A DNA stretch of 64,000 nucleotides from Cliona cf. orientalis (lineage: Eukaryota > Porifera > Demospongiae > Clionaida > Clionaidae): the NCBI GenBank assembly GCA_963930775.1, contig CAWVNT010000142.1, positions 1-64,000 of the forward strand, read 5' to 3'. The stretch's first letter is position 1. Every line of letters begins with the position of its first letter. The notes under the pieces are model-generated. The model had not been told where the DNA came from. It worked only from the letters and a program-made list of their open reading frames with translations, and made no database searches. The position numbers and the translations under genes were made by a program. Below, piece after piece: positions 46,001 to 61,000 of the stretch.

Positions 46001-49000
46001 AAGCATGGCTAATTATAATATCAGACGTAAACTGCCAATATTGCCCGAAATGGTATGAGCTGACTCGTAACGGCTGGGGCAACCCAACGGAACTCGACAG
46101 ATTGACATGACCTAATTAGAGAGTGCTACTGATAGCATTATTTGAGGCTGTTTATAAATTTGGCATTTCATAGAGGGATAGGTGATAAACTCGATGCAAA
46201 GCATGGAACGACCTTTGGACTCTAGTCCAGTCGAATGGCATGTTTCCTTTTGTGGACATAATAATCATTGAAACTAGACATTAAAATGCTTTGTGAATTT
46301 CAAATAAATATGTCAAAAGCTAAGTTCAAAAGTTATTTGTGAAATTTTTTCCCAAAACTTGACCAAAAATATGTTAAGTATCGGCCATTAACTTCAATCG
46401 TAAGTTGAAATGGGTCAACATTAGATGTTGTACTGAAGGTCAAATCTATGCTGGTTGCCTACGTACCATTAAAGAAATAATGCCATATATATTGAATTTT
46501 TCTTGATTTATTTAATAAATGTACCCAAAATATCAATTTTATACTGAGAAAAATCAGAAAATCTTCAGTCCTGAAGGGGTTAACATGAGATGGCCGAAAA
46601 TTAGAATCTTACGGAAATGACTTTTTTGAGTCATAAATAGCTATTGTAAGTTATTTTAACTTGTTTTAGACTGTTTTGGACAGATCAGGTCATGTATTAT
46701 CCCTTTCAGGACTGCTGTACCCGCTGAGGGTACATATAAACATTATATCGTCCTCACAAGCATGGCTAATTATAATATCAGACGTAAACTGCCAATATTG
46801 CCCGAAATGGTATGAGCTGACTCGTAACGGCTGGGGCAACCCAACGGAACTCGACAGATTGACATGACCTAATTAGAGAGTGCTACTGATAGCATTATTT
46901 GAGGCTGTTTATAAATTTGGCATTTCATAGAGGGATAGGTGATAAACTCGATGCAAAGCATGGAACGACCTTTGGACTCTAGTCCAGTCGAATGGCATGT
47001 TTCCTTTTGTGGACATAATAATCATTGAAACTAGACATTAAAATGCTTTGTGAATTTCAAATAAATATGTCAAAAGCTAAGTTCAAAAGTTATTTGTGAA
47101 ATTTTTTCCCAAAACTTGACCAAAAATATGTTAAGTATCGGCCATTAACTTCAATCGTAAGTTGAAATGGGTCAACATTAGATGTTGTACTGAAGGTCAA
47201 ATCTATGCTGGTTGCCTACGTACCATTAAAGAAATAATGCCATATATATTGAATTTTTCTTGATTTATTTAATAAATGTACCCAAAATATCAATTTTATA
47301 CTGAGAAAAATCAGAAAATCTTCAGTCCTGAAGGGGTTAACATGAGATGGCCGAAAATTAGAATCTTACGGAAATGACTTTTTTGAGTCATAAATAGCTA
47401 TTGTAAGTTATTTTAACTTGTTTTAGACTGTTTTGGACAGATCAGGTCATGTATTATCCCTTTCAGGACTGCTGTACCCGCTGAGGGTACATATAAACAT
47501 TATATCGTCCTCACAAGCATGGCTAATTATAATATCAGACGTAAACTGCCAATATTGCCCGAAATGGTATGAGCTGACTCGTAACGGCTGGGGCAACCCA
47601 ACGGAACTCGACAGATTGACATGACCTAATTAGAGAGTGCTACTGATAGCATTATTTGAGGCTGTTTATAAATTTGGCATTTCATAGAGGGATAGGTGAT
47701 AAACTCGATGCAAAGCATGGAACGACCTTTGGACTCTAGTCCAGTCGAATGGCATGTTTCCTTTTGTGGACATAATAATCATTGAAACTAGACATTAAAA
47801 TGCTTTGTGAATTTCAAATAAATATGTCAAAAGCTAAGTTCAAAAGTTATTTGTGAAATTTTTTCCCAAAACTTGACCAAAAATATGTTAAGTATCGGCC
47901 ATTAACTTCAATCGTAAGTTGAAATGGGTCAACATTAGATGTTGTACTGAAGGTCAAATCTATGCTGGTTGCCTACGTACCATTAAAGAAATAATGCCAT
48001 ATATATTGAATTTTTCTTGATTTATTTAATAAATGTACCCAAAATATCAATTTTATACTGAGAAAAATTAGAAAATCTTCAGTCCTGAAGGGGTTAACAT
48101 GAGATGGCCGAAAATTAGAATCTTACGGAAATGACTTTTTTGAGTCATAAATAGCTATTGTAAGTTATTTTAACTTGTTTTAGACTGTTTTGGACAGATC
48201 AGGTCATGTATTATCCCTTTCAGGACTGCTGTACCCGCTGAGGGTACATATAAACATTATATCGTCCTCACAAGCATGGCTAATTATAATATCAGACGTA
48301 AACTGCCAATATTGCCCGAAATGGTATGAGCTGACTCGTAACGGCTGGGGCAACCCAACGGAACTCGACAGATTGACATGACCTAATTAGAGAGTGCTAC
48401 TGATAGCATTATTTGAGGCTGTTTATAAATTTGGCATTTCATAGAGGGATAGGTGATAAACTCGATGCAAAGCATGGAACGACCTTTGGACTCTAGTCCA
48501 GTCGAATGGCATGTTTCCTTTTGTGGACATAATAATCATTGAAACTAGACATTAAAATGCTTTGTGAATTTCAAATAAATATGTCAAAAGCTAAGTTCAA
48601 AAGTTATTTGTGAAATTTTTTCCCAAAACTTGACCAAAAATATGTTAAGTATCGGCCATTAACTTCAATCGTAAGTTGAAATGGGTCAACATTAGATGTT
48701 GTACTGAAGGTCAAATCTATGCTGGTTGCCTACGTACCATTAAAGAAATAATGCCATATATATTGAATTTTTCTTGATTTATTTAATAAATGTACCCAAA
48801 ATATCAATTTCATACTGAGAAAAATTAGAAAATCTTCAGTCCTGAAGGGGTTAACATGAGATGGCCGAAAATTAGAATCTTACGGAAATGACTTTTTTGA
48901 GTCATAAATAGCTATTGTAAGTTATTTTAACTTGTTTTAGACTGTTTTGGACAGATCAGGTCATGTATTATCCCTTTCAGGACTGCTGTACCCGCTGAGG

Positions 49001-52000
49001 GTACATATAAACATTATATCGTCCTCACAAGCATGGCTAATTATAATATCAGACGTAAACTGCCAATATTGCCCGAAATGGTATGAGCTGACTCGTAACG
49101 GCTGGGGCAACCCAACGGAACTCGACAGATTGACATGACCTAATTAGAGAGTGCTACTGATAGCATTATTTGAGGCTGTTTATAAATTTGGCATTTCATA
49201 GAGGGATAGGTGATAAACTCGATGCAAAGCATGGAACGACCTTTGGACTCTAGTCCAGTCGAATGGCATGTTTCCTTTTGTGGACATAATAATCATTGAA
49301 ACTAGACATTAAAATGCTTTGTGAATTTCAAATAAATATGTCAAAAGCTAAGTTCAAAAGTTATTTGTGAAATTTTTTCCCAAAACTTGACCAAAAATAT
49401 GTTAAGTATCGGCCATTAACTTCAATCGTAAGTTGAAATGGGTCAACATTAGATGTTGTACTGAAGGTCAAATCTATGCTGGTTGCCTACGTACCATTAA
49501 AGAAATAATGCCATATATATTGAATTTTTCTTGATTTATTTAATAAATGTACCCAAAATATCAATTTTATACTGAGAAAAATCAGAAAATCTTCAGTCCT
49601 GAAGGGGTTAACATGAGATGGCCGAAAATTAGAATCTTACGGAAATGACTTTTTTGAGTCATAAATAGCTATTGTAAGTTATTTTAACTTGTTTTAGACT
49701 GTTTTGGACAGATCAGGTCATGTATTATCCCTTTCAGGACTGCTGTACCCGCTGAGGGTACATATAAACATTATATCGTCCTCACAAGCATGGCTAATTA
49801 TAATATCAGACGTAAACTGCCAATATTGCCCGAAATGGTATGAGCTGACTCGTAACGGCTGGGGCAACCCAACGGAACTCGACAGATTGACATGACCTAA
49901 TTAGAGAGTGCTACTGATAGCATTATTTGAGGCTGTTTATAAATTTGGCATTTCATAGAGGGATAGGTGATAAACTCGATGCAAAGCATGGAACGACCTT
50001 TGGACTCTAGTCCAGTCGAATGGCATGTTTCCTTTTGTGGACATAATAATCATTGAAACTAGACATTAAAATGCTTTGTGAATTTCAAATAAATATGTCA
50101 AAAGCTAAGTTCAAAAGTTATTTGTGAAATTTTTTCCCAAAACTTGACCAAAAATATGTTAAGTATCGGCCATTAACTTCAATCGTAAGTTGAAATGGGT
50201 CAACATTAGATGTTGTACTGAAGGTCAAATCTATGCTGGTTGCCTATGTACCATTAAAGAAATAATGCCATATATATTGAATTTTTCTTGATTTATTTAA
50301 TAAATGTACCCAAAATATCAATTTTATACTGAGAAAAATCAGAAAATCTTCAGTCCTGAAGGGGTTAACATGAGATGGCCGAAAATTAGAATCTTACGGA
50401 AATGACTTTTTTGAGTCATAAATAGCTATTGTAAGTTATTTTAACTTGTTTTAGACTGTTTTGGACAGATCAGGTCATGTATTATCCCTTTCAGGACTGC
50501 TGTACCCGCTGAGGGTACATATAAACATTATATCGTCCTCACAAGCATGGCTAATTATAATATCAGACGTAAACTGCCAATATTGCCCGAAATGGTATGA
50601 GCTGACTCGTAACGGCTGGGGCAACCCAACGGAACTCGACAGATTGACATGACCTAATTAGAGAGTGCTACTGATAGCATTATTTGAGGCTGTTTATAAA
50701 TTTGGCATTTCATAGAGGGATAGGTGATAAACTCGATGCAAAGCATGGAACGACCTTTGGACTCTAGTCCAGTCGAATGGCATGTTTCCTTTTGTGGACA
50801 TAATAATCATTGAAACTAGACATTAAAATGCTTTGTGAATTTCAAATAAATATGTCAAAAGCTAAGTTCAAAAGTTATTTGTGAAATTTTTTCCCAAAAC
50901 TTGACCAAAAATATGTTAAGTATCGGCCATTAACTTCAATCGTAAGTTGAAATGGGTCAACATTAGATGTTGTGCTGAAGGTCAAATCTATGCTGGTTGC
51001 CTACGTACCATTAAAGAAATAATGCCATATATATTGAATTTTTCTTGATTTATTTAATAAATGTACCCAAAATATCAATTTTATACTGAGAAAAATCAGA
51101 AAATCTTCAGTCCTGAAGGGGTTAACATGAGATGGCCGAAAATTAGAATCTTACGGAAATGACTTTTTTGAGTCATAAATAGCTATTGTAAGTTATTTTA
51201 ACTTGTTTTAGACTGTTTTGGACAGATCAGGTCATGTATTATCCCTTTCAGGACTGCTGTACCCGCTGAGGGTACATATAAACATTATATCGTCCTCACA
51301 AGCATGGCTAATTATAATATCAGACGTAAACTGCCAATATTGCCCGAAATGGTATGAGCTGACTCGTAACGGCTGGGGCAACCCAACGGAACTCGACAGA
51401 TTGACATGACCTAATTAGAGAGTGCTACTGATAGCATTATTTGAGGCTGTTTATAAATTTGGCATTTCATAGAGGGATAGGTGATAAACTCGATGCAAAG
51501 CATGGAACGACCTTTGGACTCTAGTCCAGTCGAATGGCATGTTTCCTTTTGTGGACATAATAATCATTGAAACTAGACATTAAAATGCTTTGTGAATTTC
51601 AAATAAATATGTCAAAAGCTAAGTTCAAAAGTTATTTGTGAAATTTTTTCCCAAAACTTGACCAAAAATATGTTAAGTATCGGCCATTAACTTCAATCGT
51701 AAGTTGAAATGGGTCAACATTAGATGTTGTGCTGAAGGTCAAATCTATGCTGGTTGCCTACGTACCATTAAAGAAATAATGCCATATATATTGAATTTTT
51801 CTTGATTTATTTAATAAATGTACCCAAAATATCAATTTTATACTGAGAAAAATCAGAAAATCTTCAGTCCTGAAGGGGTTAACATGAGATGGCCGAAAAT
51901 TAGAATCTTACGGAAATGACTTTTTTGAGTCATAAATAGCTATTGTAAGTTATTTTAACTTGTTTTAGACTGTTTTGGACAGATCAGGTCATGTATTATC

Positions 52001-55000
52001 CCTTTCAGGACTGCTGTACCCGCTGAGGGTACATATAAACATTATATCGTCCTCACAAGCATGGCTAATTATAATATCAGACGTAAACTGCCAATATTGC
52101 CCGAAATGGTATGAGCTGACTCGTAACGGCTGGGGCAACCCAACGGAACTCGACAGATTGACATGACCTAATTAGAGAGTGCTACTGATAGCATTATTTG
52201 AGGCTGTTTATAAATTTGGCATTTCATAGAGGGATAGGTGATAAACTCGATGCAAAGCATGGAACGACCTTTGGACTCTAGTCCAGTCGAATGGCATGTT
52301 TCCTTTTGTGGACATAATAATCATTGAAACTAGACATTAAAATGCTTTGTGAATTTCAAATAAATATGTCAAAAGCTAAGTTCAAAAGTTATTTGTGAAA
52401 TTTTTTCCCAAAACTTGACCAAAAATATGTTAAGTATCGGCCATTAACTTCAATCGTAAGTTGAAATGGGTCAACATTAGATGTTGTACTGAAGGTCAAA
52501 TCTATGCTGGTTGCCTATGTACCATTAAAGAAATAATGCCATATATATTGAATTTTTCTTGATTTATTTAATAAATGTACCCAAAATATCAATTTTATAC
52601 TGAGAAAAATCAGAAAATCTTCAGTCCTGAAGGGGTTAACATGAGATGGCCGAAAATTAGAATCTTACGGAAATGACTTTTTTGAGTCATAAATAGCTAT
52701 TGTAAGTTATTTTAACTTGTTTTAGACTGTTTTGGACAGATCAGGTCATGTATTATCCCTTTCAGGACTGCTGTACCCGCTGAGGGTACATATAAACATT
52801 ATATCGTCCTCACAAGCATGGCTAATTATAATATCAGACGTAAACTGCCAATATTGCCCGAAATGGTATGAGCTGACTCGTAACGGCTGGGGCAACCCAA
52901 CGGAACTCGACAGATTGACATGACCTAATTAGAGAGTGCTACTGATAGCATTATTTGAGGCTGTTTATAAATTTGGCATTTCATAGAGGGATAGGTGATA
53001 AACTCGATGCAAAGCATGGAACGACCTTTGGACTCTAGTCCAGTCGAATGGCATGTTTCCTTTTGTGGACATAATAATCATTGAAACTAGACATTAAAAT
53101 GCTTTGTGAATTTCAAATAAATATGTCAAAAGCTAAGTTCAAAAGTTATTTGTGAAATTTTTTCCCAAAACTTGACCAAAAATATGTTAAGTATCGGCCA
53201 TTAACTTCAATCGTAAGTTGAAATGGGTCAACATTAGATGTTGTACTGAAGGTCAAATCTATGCTGGTTGCCTATGTACCATTAAAGAAATAATGCCATA
53301 TATATTGAATTTTTCTTGATTTATTTAATAAATGTACCCAAAATATCAATTTTATACTGAGAAAAATCAGAAAATCTTCAGTCCTGAAGGGGTTAACATG
53401 AGATGGCCGAAAATTAGAATCTTACGGAAATGACTTTTTTGAGTCATAAATAGCTATTGTAAGTTATTTTAACTTGTTTTAGACTGTTTTGGACAGATCA
53501 GGTCATGTATTATCCCTTTCAGGACTGCTGTACCCGCTGAGGGTACATATAAACATTATATCGTCCTCACAAGCATGGCTAATTATAATATCAGACGTAA
53601 ACTGCCAATATTGCCCGAAATGGTATGAGCTGACTCGTAACGGCTGGGGCAACCCAACGGAACTCGACAGATTGACATGACCTAATTAGAGAGTGCTACT
53701 GATAGCATTATTTGAGGCTGTTTATAAATTTGGCATTTCATAGAGGGATAGGTGATAAACTCGATGCAAAGCATGGAACGACCTTTGGACTCTAGTCCAG
53801 TCGAATGGCATGTTTCCTTTTGTGGACATAATAATCATTGAAACTAGACATTAAAATGCTTTGTGAATTTCAAATAAATATGTCAAAAGCTAAGTTCAAA
53901 AGTTATTTGTGAAATTTTTTCCCAAAACTTGACCAAAAATATGTTAAGTATCGGCCATTAACTTCAATCGTAAGTTGAAATGGGTCAACATTAGATGTTG
54001 TACTGAAGGTCAAATCTATGCTGGTTGCCTATGTACCATTAAAGAAATAATGCCATATATATTGAATTTTTCTTGATTTATTTAATAAATGTACCCAAAA
54101 TATCAATTTTATACTGAGAAAAATCAGAAAATCTTCAGTCCTGAAGGGGTTAACATGAGATGGCCGAAAATTAGAATCTTACGGAAATGACTTTTTTGAG
54201 TCATAAATAGCTATTGTAAGTTATTTTAACTTGTTTTAGACTGTTTTGGACAGATCAGGTCATGTATTATCCCTTTCAGGACTGCTGTACCCGCTGAGCG
54301 TACATATAAACATTATATCGTCCTCACAAGCATGGCTAATTATAATATCAGACGTAAACTGCCAATATTGCCCGAAATGGTATGAGCTGACTCGTAACGG
54401 CTGGGGCAACCCAACGGAACTCGACAGATTGACATGACCTAATTAGAGAGTGCTACTGATAGCATTATTTGAGGCTGTTTATAAATTTGGCATTTCATAG
54501 AGGGATAGGTGATAAACTCGATGCAAAGCATGGAACGACCTTTGGACTCTAGTCCAGTCGAATGGCATGTTTCCTTTTGTGGACATAATAATCATTGAAA
54601 CTAGACATTAAAATGCTTTGTGAATTTCAAATAAATATGTCAAAAGCTAAGTTCAAAAGTTATTTGTGAAATTTTTTCCCAAAACTTGACCAAAAATATG
54701 TTAAGTATCGGCCATTAACTTCAATCGTAAGTTGAAATGGGTCAACATTAGATGTTGTACTGAAGGTCAAATCTATGCTGGTTGCCTACGTACCATTAAA
54801 GAAATAATGCCATATATATTGAATTTTTCTTGATTTATTTAATAAATGTACCCAAAATATCAATTTTATACTGAGAAAAATCAGAAAATCTTCAGTCCTG
54901 AAGGGGTTAACATGAGATGGCCGAAAATTAGAATCTTACGGAAATGACTTTTTTGAGTCATAAATAGCTATTGTAAGTTATTTTAACTTGTTTTAGACTG

Positions 55001-58000
55001 TTTTGGACAGATCAGGTCATGTATTATCCCTTTCAGGACTGCTGTACCCGCTGAGCGTACATATAAACATTATATCGTCCTCACAAGCATGGCTAATTAT
55101 AATATCAGACGTAAACTGCCAATATTGCCCGAAATGGTATGAGCTGACTCGTAACGGCTGGGGCAACCCAACGGAACTCGACAGATTGACATGACCTAAT
55201 TAGAGAGTGCTACTGATAGCATTATTTGAGGCTGTTTATAAATTTGGCATTTCATAGAGGGATAGGTGATAAACTCGATGCAAAGCATGGAACGACCTTT
55301 GGACTCTAGTCCAGTCGAATGGCATGTTTCCTTTTGTGGACATAATAATCATTGAAACTAGACATTAAAATGCTTTGTGAATTTCAAATAAATATGTCAA
55401 AAGCTAAGTTCAAAAGTTATTTGTGAAATTTTTTCCCAAAACTTGACCAAAAATATGTTAAGTATCGGCCATTAACTTCAATCGTAAGTTGAAATGGGTC
55501 AACATTAGATGTTGTACTGAAGGTCAAATCTATGCTGGTTGCCTACGTACCATTAAAGAAATAATGCCATATATATTGAATTTTTCTTGATTTATTTAAT
55601 AAATGTACCCAAAATATCAATTTTATACTGAGAAAAATCAGAAAATCTTCAGTCCTGAAGGGGTTAACATGAGATGGCCGAAAATTAGAATCTTACGGAA
55701 ATGACTTTTTTGAGTCATAAATAGCTATTGTAAGTTATTTTAACTTGTTTTAGACTGTTTTGGACAGATCAGGTCATGTATTATCCCTTTCAGGACTGCT
55801 GTACCCGCTGAGCGTACATATAAACATTATATCGTCCTCACAAGCATGGCTAATTATAATATCAGACGTAAACTGCCAATATTGCCCGAAATGGTATGAG
55901 CTGACTCGTAACGGCTGGGGCAACCCAACGGAACTCGACAGATTGACATGACCTAATTAGAGAGTGCTACTGATAGCATTATTTGAGGCTGTTTATAAAT
56001 TTGGCATTTCATAGAGGGATAGGTGATAAACTCGATGCAAAGCATGGAACGACCTTTGGACTCTAGTCCAGTCGAATGGCATGTTTCCTTTTGTGGACAT
56101 AATAATCATTGAAACTAGACATTAAAATGCTTTGTGAATTTCAAATAAATATGTCAAAAGCTAAGTTCAAAAGTTATTTGTGAAATTTTTTCCCAAAACT
56201 TGACCAAAAATATGTTAAGTATCGGCCATTAACTTCAATCGTAAGTTGAAATGGGTCAACATTAGATGTTGTACTGAAGGTCAAATCTATGCTGGTTGCC
56301 TACGTACCATTAAAGAAATAATGCCATATATATTGAATTTTTCTTGATTTATTTAATAAATGTACCCAAAATATCAATTTTATACTGAGAAAAATCAGAA
56401 AATCTTCAGTCCTGAAGGGGTTAACATGAGATGGCCGAAAATTAGAATCTTACGGAAATGACTTTTTTGAGTCATAAATAGCTATTGTAAGTTATTTTAA
56501 CTTGTTTTAGACTGTTTTGGACAGATCAGGTCATGTATTATCCCTTTCAGGACTGCTGTACCCGCTGAGCGTACATATAAACATTATATCGTCCTCACAA
56601 GCATGGCTAATTATAATATCAGACGTAAACTGCCAATATTGCCCGAAATGGTATGAGCTGACTCGTAACGGCTGGGGCAACCCAACGGAACTCGACAGAT
56701 TGACATGACCTAATTAGAGAGTGCTACTGATAGCATTATTTGAGGCTGTTTATAAATTTGGCATTTCATAGAGGGATAGGTGATAAACTCGATGCAAAGC
56801 ATGGAACGACCTTTGGACTCTAGTCCAGTCGAATGGCATGTTTCCTTTTGTGGACATAATAATCATTGAAACTAGACATTAAAATGCTTTGTGAATTTCA
56901 AATAAATATGTCAAAAGCTAAGTTCAAAAGTTATTTGTGAAATTTTTTCCCAAAACTTGACCAAAAATATGTTAAGTATCGGCCATTAACTTCAATCGTA
57001 AGTTGAAATGGGTCAACATTAGATGTTGTACTGAAGGTCAAATCTATGCTGGTTGCCTACGTACCATTAAAGAAATAATGCCATATATATTGAATTTTTC
57101 TTGATTTATTTAATAAATGTACCCAAAATATCAATTTTATACTGAGAAAAATCAGAAAATCTTCAGTCCTGAAGGGGTTAACATGAGATGGCCGAAAATT
57201 AGAATCTTACGGAAATGACTTTTTTGAGTCATAAATAGCTATTGTAAGTTATTTTAACTTGTTTTAGACTGTTTTGGACAGATCAGGTCATGTATTATCC
57301 CTTTCAGGACTGCTGTACCCGCTGAGCGTACATATAAACATTATATCGTCCTCACAAGCATGGCTAATTATAATATCAGACGTAAACTGCCAATATTGCC
57401 CGAAATGGTATGAGCTGACTCGTAACGGCTGGGGCAACCCAACGGAACTCGACAGATTGACATGACCTAATTAGAGAGTGCTACTGATAGCATTATTTGA
57501 GGCTGTTTATAAATTTGGCATTTCATAGAGGGATAGGTGATAAACTCGATGCAAAGCATGGAACGACCTTTGGACTCTAGTCCAGTCGAATGGCATGTTT
57601 CCTTTTGTGGACATAATAATCATTGAAACTAGACATTAAAATGCTTTGTGAATTTCAAATAAATATGTCAAAAGCTAAGTTCAAAAGTTATTTGTGAAAT
57701 TTTTTCCCAAAACTTGACCAAAAATATGTTAAGTATCGGCCATTAACTTCAATCGTAAGTTGAAATGGGTCAACATTAGATGTTGTACTGAAGGTCAAAT
57801 CTATGCTGGTTGCCTACGTACCATTAAAGAAATAATGCCATATATATTGAATTTTTCTTGATTTATTTAATAAATGTACCCAAAATATCAATTTTATACT
57901 GAGAAAAATCAGAAAATCTTCAGTCCTGAAGGGGTTAACATGAGATGGCCGAAAATTAGAATCTTACGGAAATGACTTTTTTGAGTCATAAATAGCTATT

Positions 58001-61000
58001 GTAAGTTATTTTAACTTGTTTTAGACTGTTTTGGACAGATCAGGTCATGTATTATCCCTTTCAGGACTGCTGTACCCGCTGAGGGTACATATAAACATTA
58101 TATCGTCCTCACAAGCATGGCTAATTATAATATCAGACGTAAACTGCCAATATTGCCCGAAATGGTATGAGCTGACTCGTAACGGCTGGGGCAACCCAAC
58201 GGAACTCGACAGATTGACATGACCTAATTAGAGAGTGCTACTGATAGCATTATTTGAGGCTGTTTATAAATTTGGCATTTCATAGAGGGATAGGTGATAA
58301 ACTCGATGCAAAGCATGGAACGACCTTTGGACTCTAGTCCAGTCGAATGGCATGTTTCCTTTTGTGGACATAATAATCATTGAAACTAGACATTAAAATG
58401 CTTTGTGAATTTCAAATAAATATGTCAAAAGCTAAGTTCAAAAGTTATTTGTGAAATTTTTTCCCAAAACTTGACCAAAAATATGTTAAGTATCGGCCAT
58501 TAACTTCAATCGTAAGTTGAAATGGGTCAACATTAGATGTTGTACTGAAGGTCAAATCTATGCTGGTTGCCTACGTACCATTTAAGAAATAATGCCATAT
58601 ATATTGAATTTTTCTTGATTTATTTAATAAATGTACCCAAAATATCAATTTTATACTGAGAAAAATCAGAAAATCTTCAGTCCTGAAGGGGTTAACATGA
58701 GATGGCCGAAAATTAGAATCTTACGGAAATGACTTTTTTGAGTCATAAATAGCTATTGTAAGTTATTTTAACTTGTTTTAGACTGTTTTGGACAGATCAG
58801 GTCATGTATTATCCCTTTCAGGACTGCTGTACCCGCTGAGCGTACATATAAACATTATATCGTCCTCACAAGCATGGCTAATTATAATATCAGACGTAAA
58901 CTGCCAATATTGCCCGAAATGGTATGAGCTGACTCGTAACGGCTGGGGCAACCCAACGGAACTCGACAGATTGACATGACCTAATTAGAGAGTGCTACTG
59001 ATAGCATTATTTGAGGCTGTTTATAAATTTGGCATTTCATAGAGGGATAGGTGATAAACTCGATGCAAAGCATGGAACGACCTTTGGACTCTAGTCCAGT
59101 CGAATGGCATGTTTCCTTTTGTGGACATAATAATCATTGAAACTAGACATTAAAATGCTTTGTGAATTTCAAATAAATATGTCAAAAGCTAAGTTCAAAA
59201 GTTATTTGTGAAATTTTTTCCCAAAACTTGACCAAAAATATGTTAAGTATCGGCCATTAACTTCAATCGTAAGTTGAAATGGGTCAACATTAGATGTTGT
59301 ACTGAAGGTCAAATCTATGCTGGTTGCCTACGTACCATTAAAGAAATAATGCCATATATATTGAATTTTTCTTGATTTATTTAATAAATGTACCCAAAAT
59401 ATCAATTTTATACTGAGAAAAATCAGAAAATCTTCAGTCCTGAAGGGGTTAACATGAGATGGCCGAAAATTAGAATCTTACGGAAATGACTTTTTTGAGT
59501 CATAAATAGCTATTGTAAGTTATTTTAACTTGTTTTAGACTGTTTTGGACAGATCAGGTCATGTATTATCCCTTTCAGGACTGCTGTACCCGCTGAGGGT
59601 ACATATAAACATTATATCGTCCTCACAAGCATGGCTAATTATAATATCAGACGTAAACTGCCAATATTGCCCGAAATGGTATGAGCTGACTCGTAACGGC
59701 TGGGGCAACCCAACGGAACTCGACAGATTGACATGACCTAATTAGAGAGTGCTACTGATAGCATTATTTGAGGCTGTTTATAAATTTGGCATTTCATAGA
59801 GGGATAGGTGATAAACTCGATGCAAAGCATGGAACGACCTTTGGACTCTAGTCCAGTCGAATGGCATGTTTCCTTTTGTGGACATAATAATCATTGAAAC
59901 TAGACATTAAAATGCTTTGTGAATTTCAAATAAATATGTCAAAAGCTAAGTTCAAAAGTTATTTGTGAAATTTTTTCCCAAAACTTGACCAAAAATATGT
60001 TAAGTATCGGCCATTAACTTCAATCGTAAGTTGAAATGGGTCAACATTAGATGTTGTACTGAAGGTCAAATCTATGCTGGTTGCCTACGTACCATTTAAG
60101 AAATAATGCCATATATATTGAATTTTTCTTGATTTATTTAATAAATGTACCCAAAATATCAATTTTATACTGAGAAAAATCAGAAAATCTTCAGTCCTGA
60201 AGGGGTTAACATGAGATGGCCGAAAATTAGAATCTTACGGAAATGACTTTTTTGAGTCATAAATAGCTATTGTAAGTTATTTTAACTTGTTTTAGACTGT
60301 TTTGGACAGATCAGGTCATGTATTATCCCTTTCAGGACTGCTGTACCCGCTGAGCGTACATATAAACATTATATCGTCCTCACAAGCATGGCTAATTATA
60401 ATATCAGATGTAAACTGCCAATATTGCCCGAAATGGTATGAGCTGACTCGTAACGGCTGGGGCAACCCAACGGAACTCGACAGATTGACATGACCTAATT
60501 AGAGAGTGCTACTGATAGCATTATTTGAGGCTGTTTATAAATTTGGCATTTCATAGAGGGATAGGTGATAAACTCGATGCAAAGCATGGAACGACCTTTG
60601 GACTCTAGTCCAGTCGAATGGCATGTTTCCTTTTGTGGACATAATAATCATTGAAACTAGACATTAAAATGCTTTGTGAATTTCAAATAAATATGTCAAA
60701 AGCTAAGTTCAAAAGTTATTTGTGAAATTTTTTCCCAAAACTTGACCAAAAATATGTTAAGTATCGGCCATTAACTTCAATTGTAAGTTGAAATGGGTCA
60801 ACATTAGATGTTGTACTGAAGGTCAAATCTATGCTGGTTGCCTACGTACCATTTAAGAAATAATGCCATATATATTGAATTTTTCTTGATTTATTTAATA
60901 AATGTACCCAAAATATCAATTTTATACTGAGAAAAATCAGAAAATCTTCAGTCCTGAAGGGGTTAACATGAGATGGCCGAAAATTAGAATCTTACGGAAA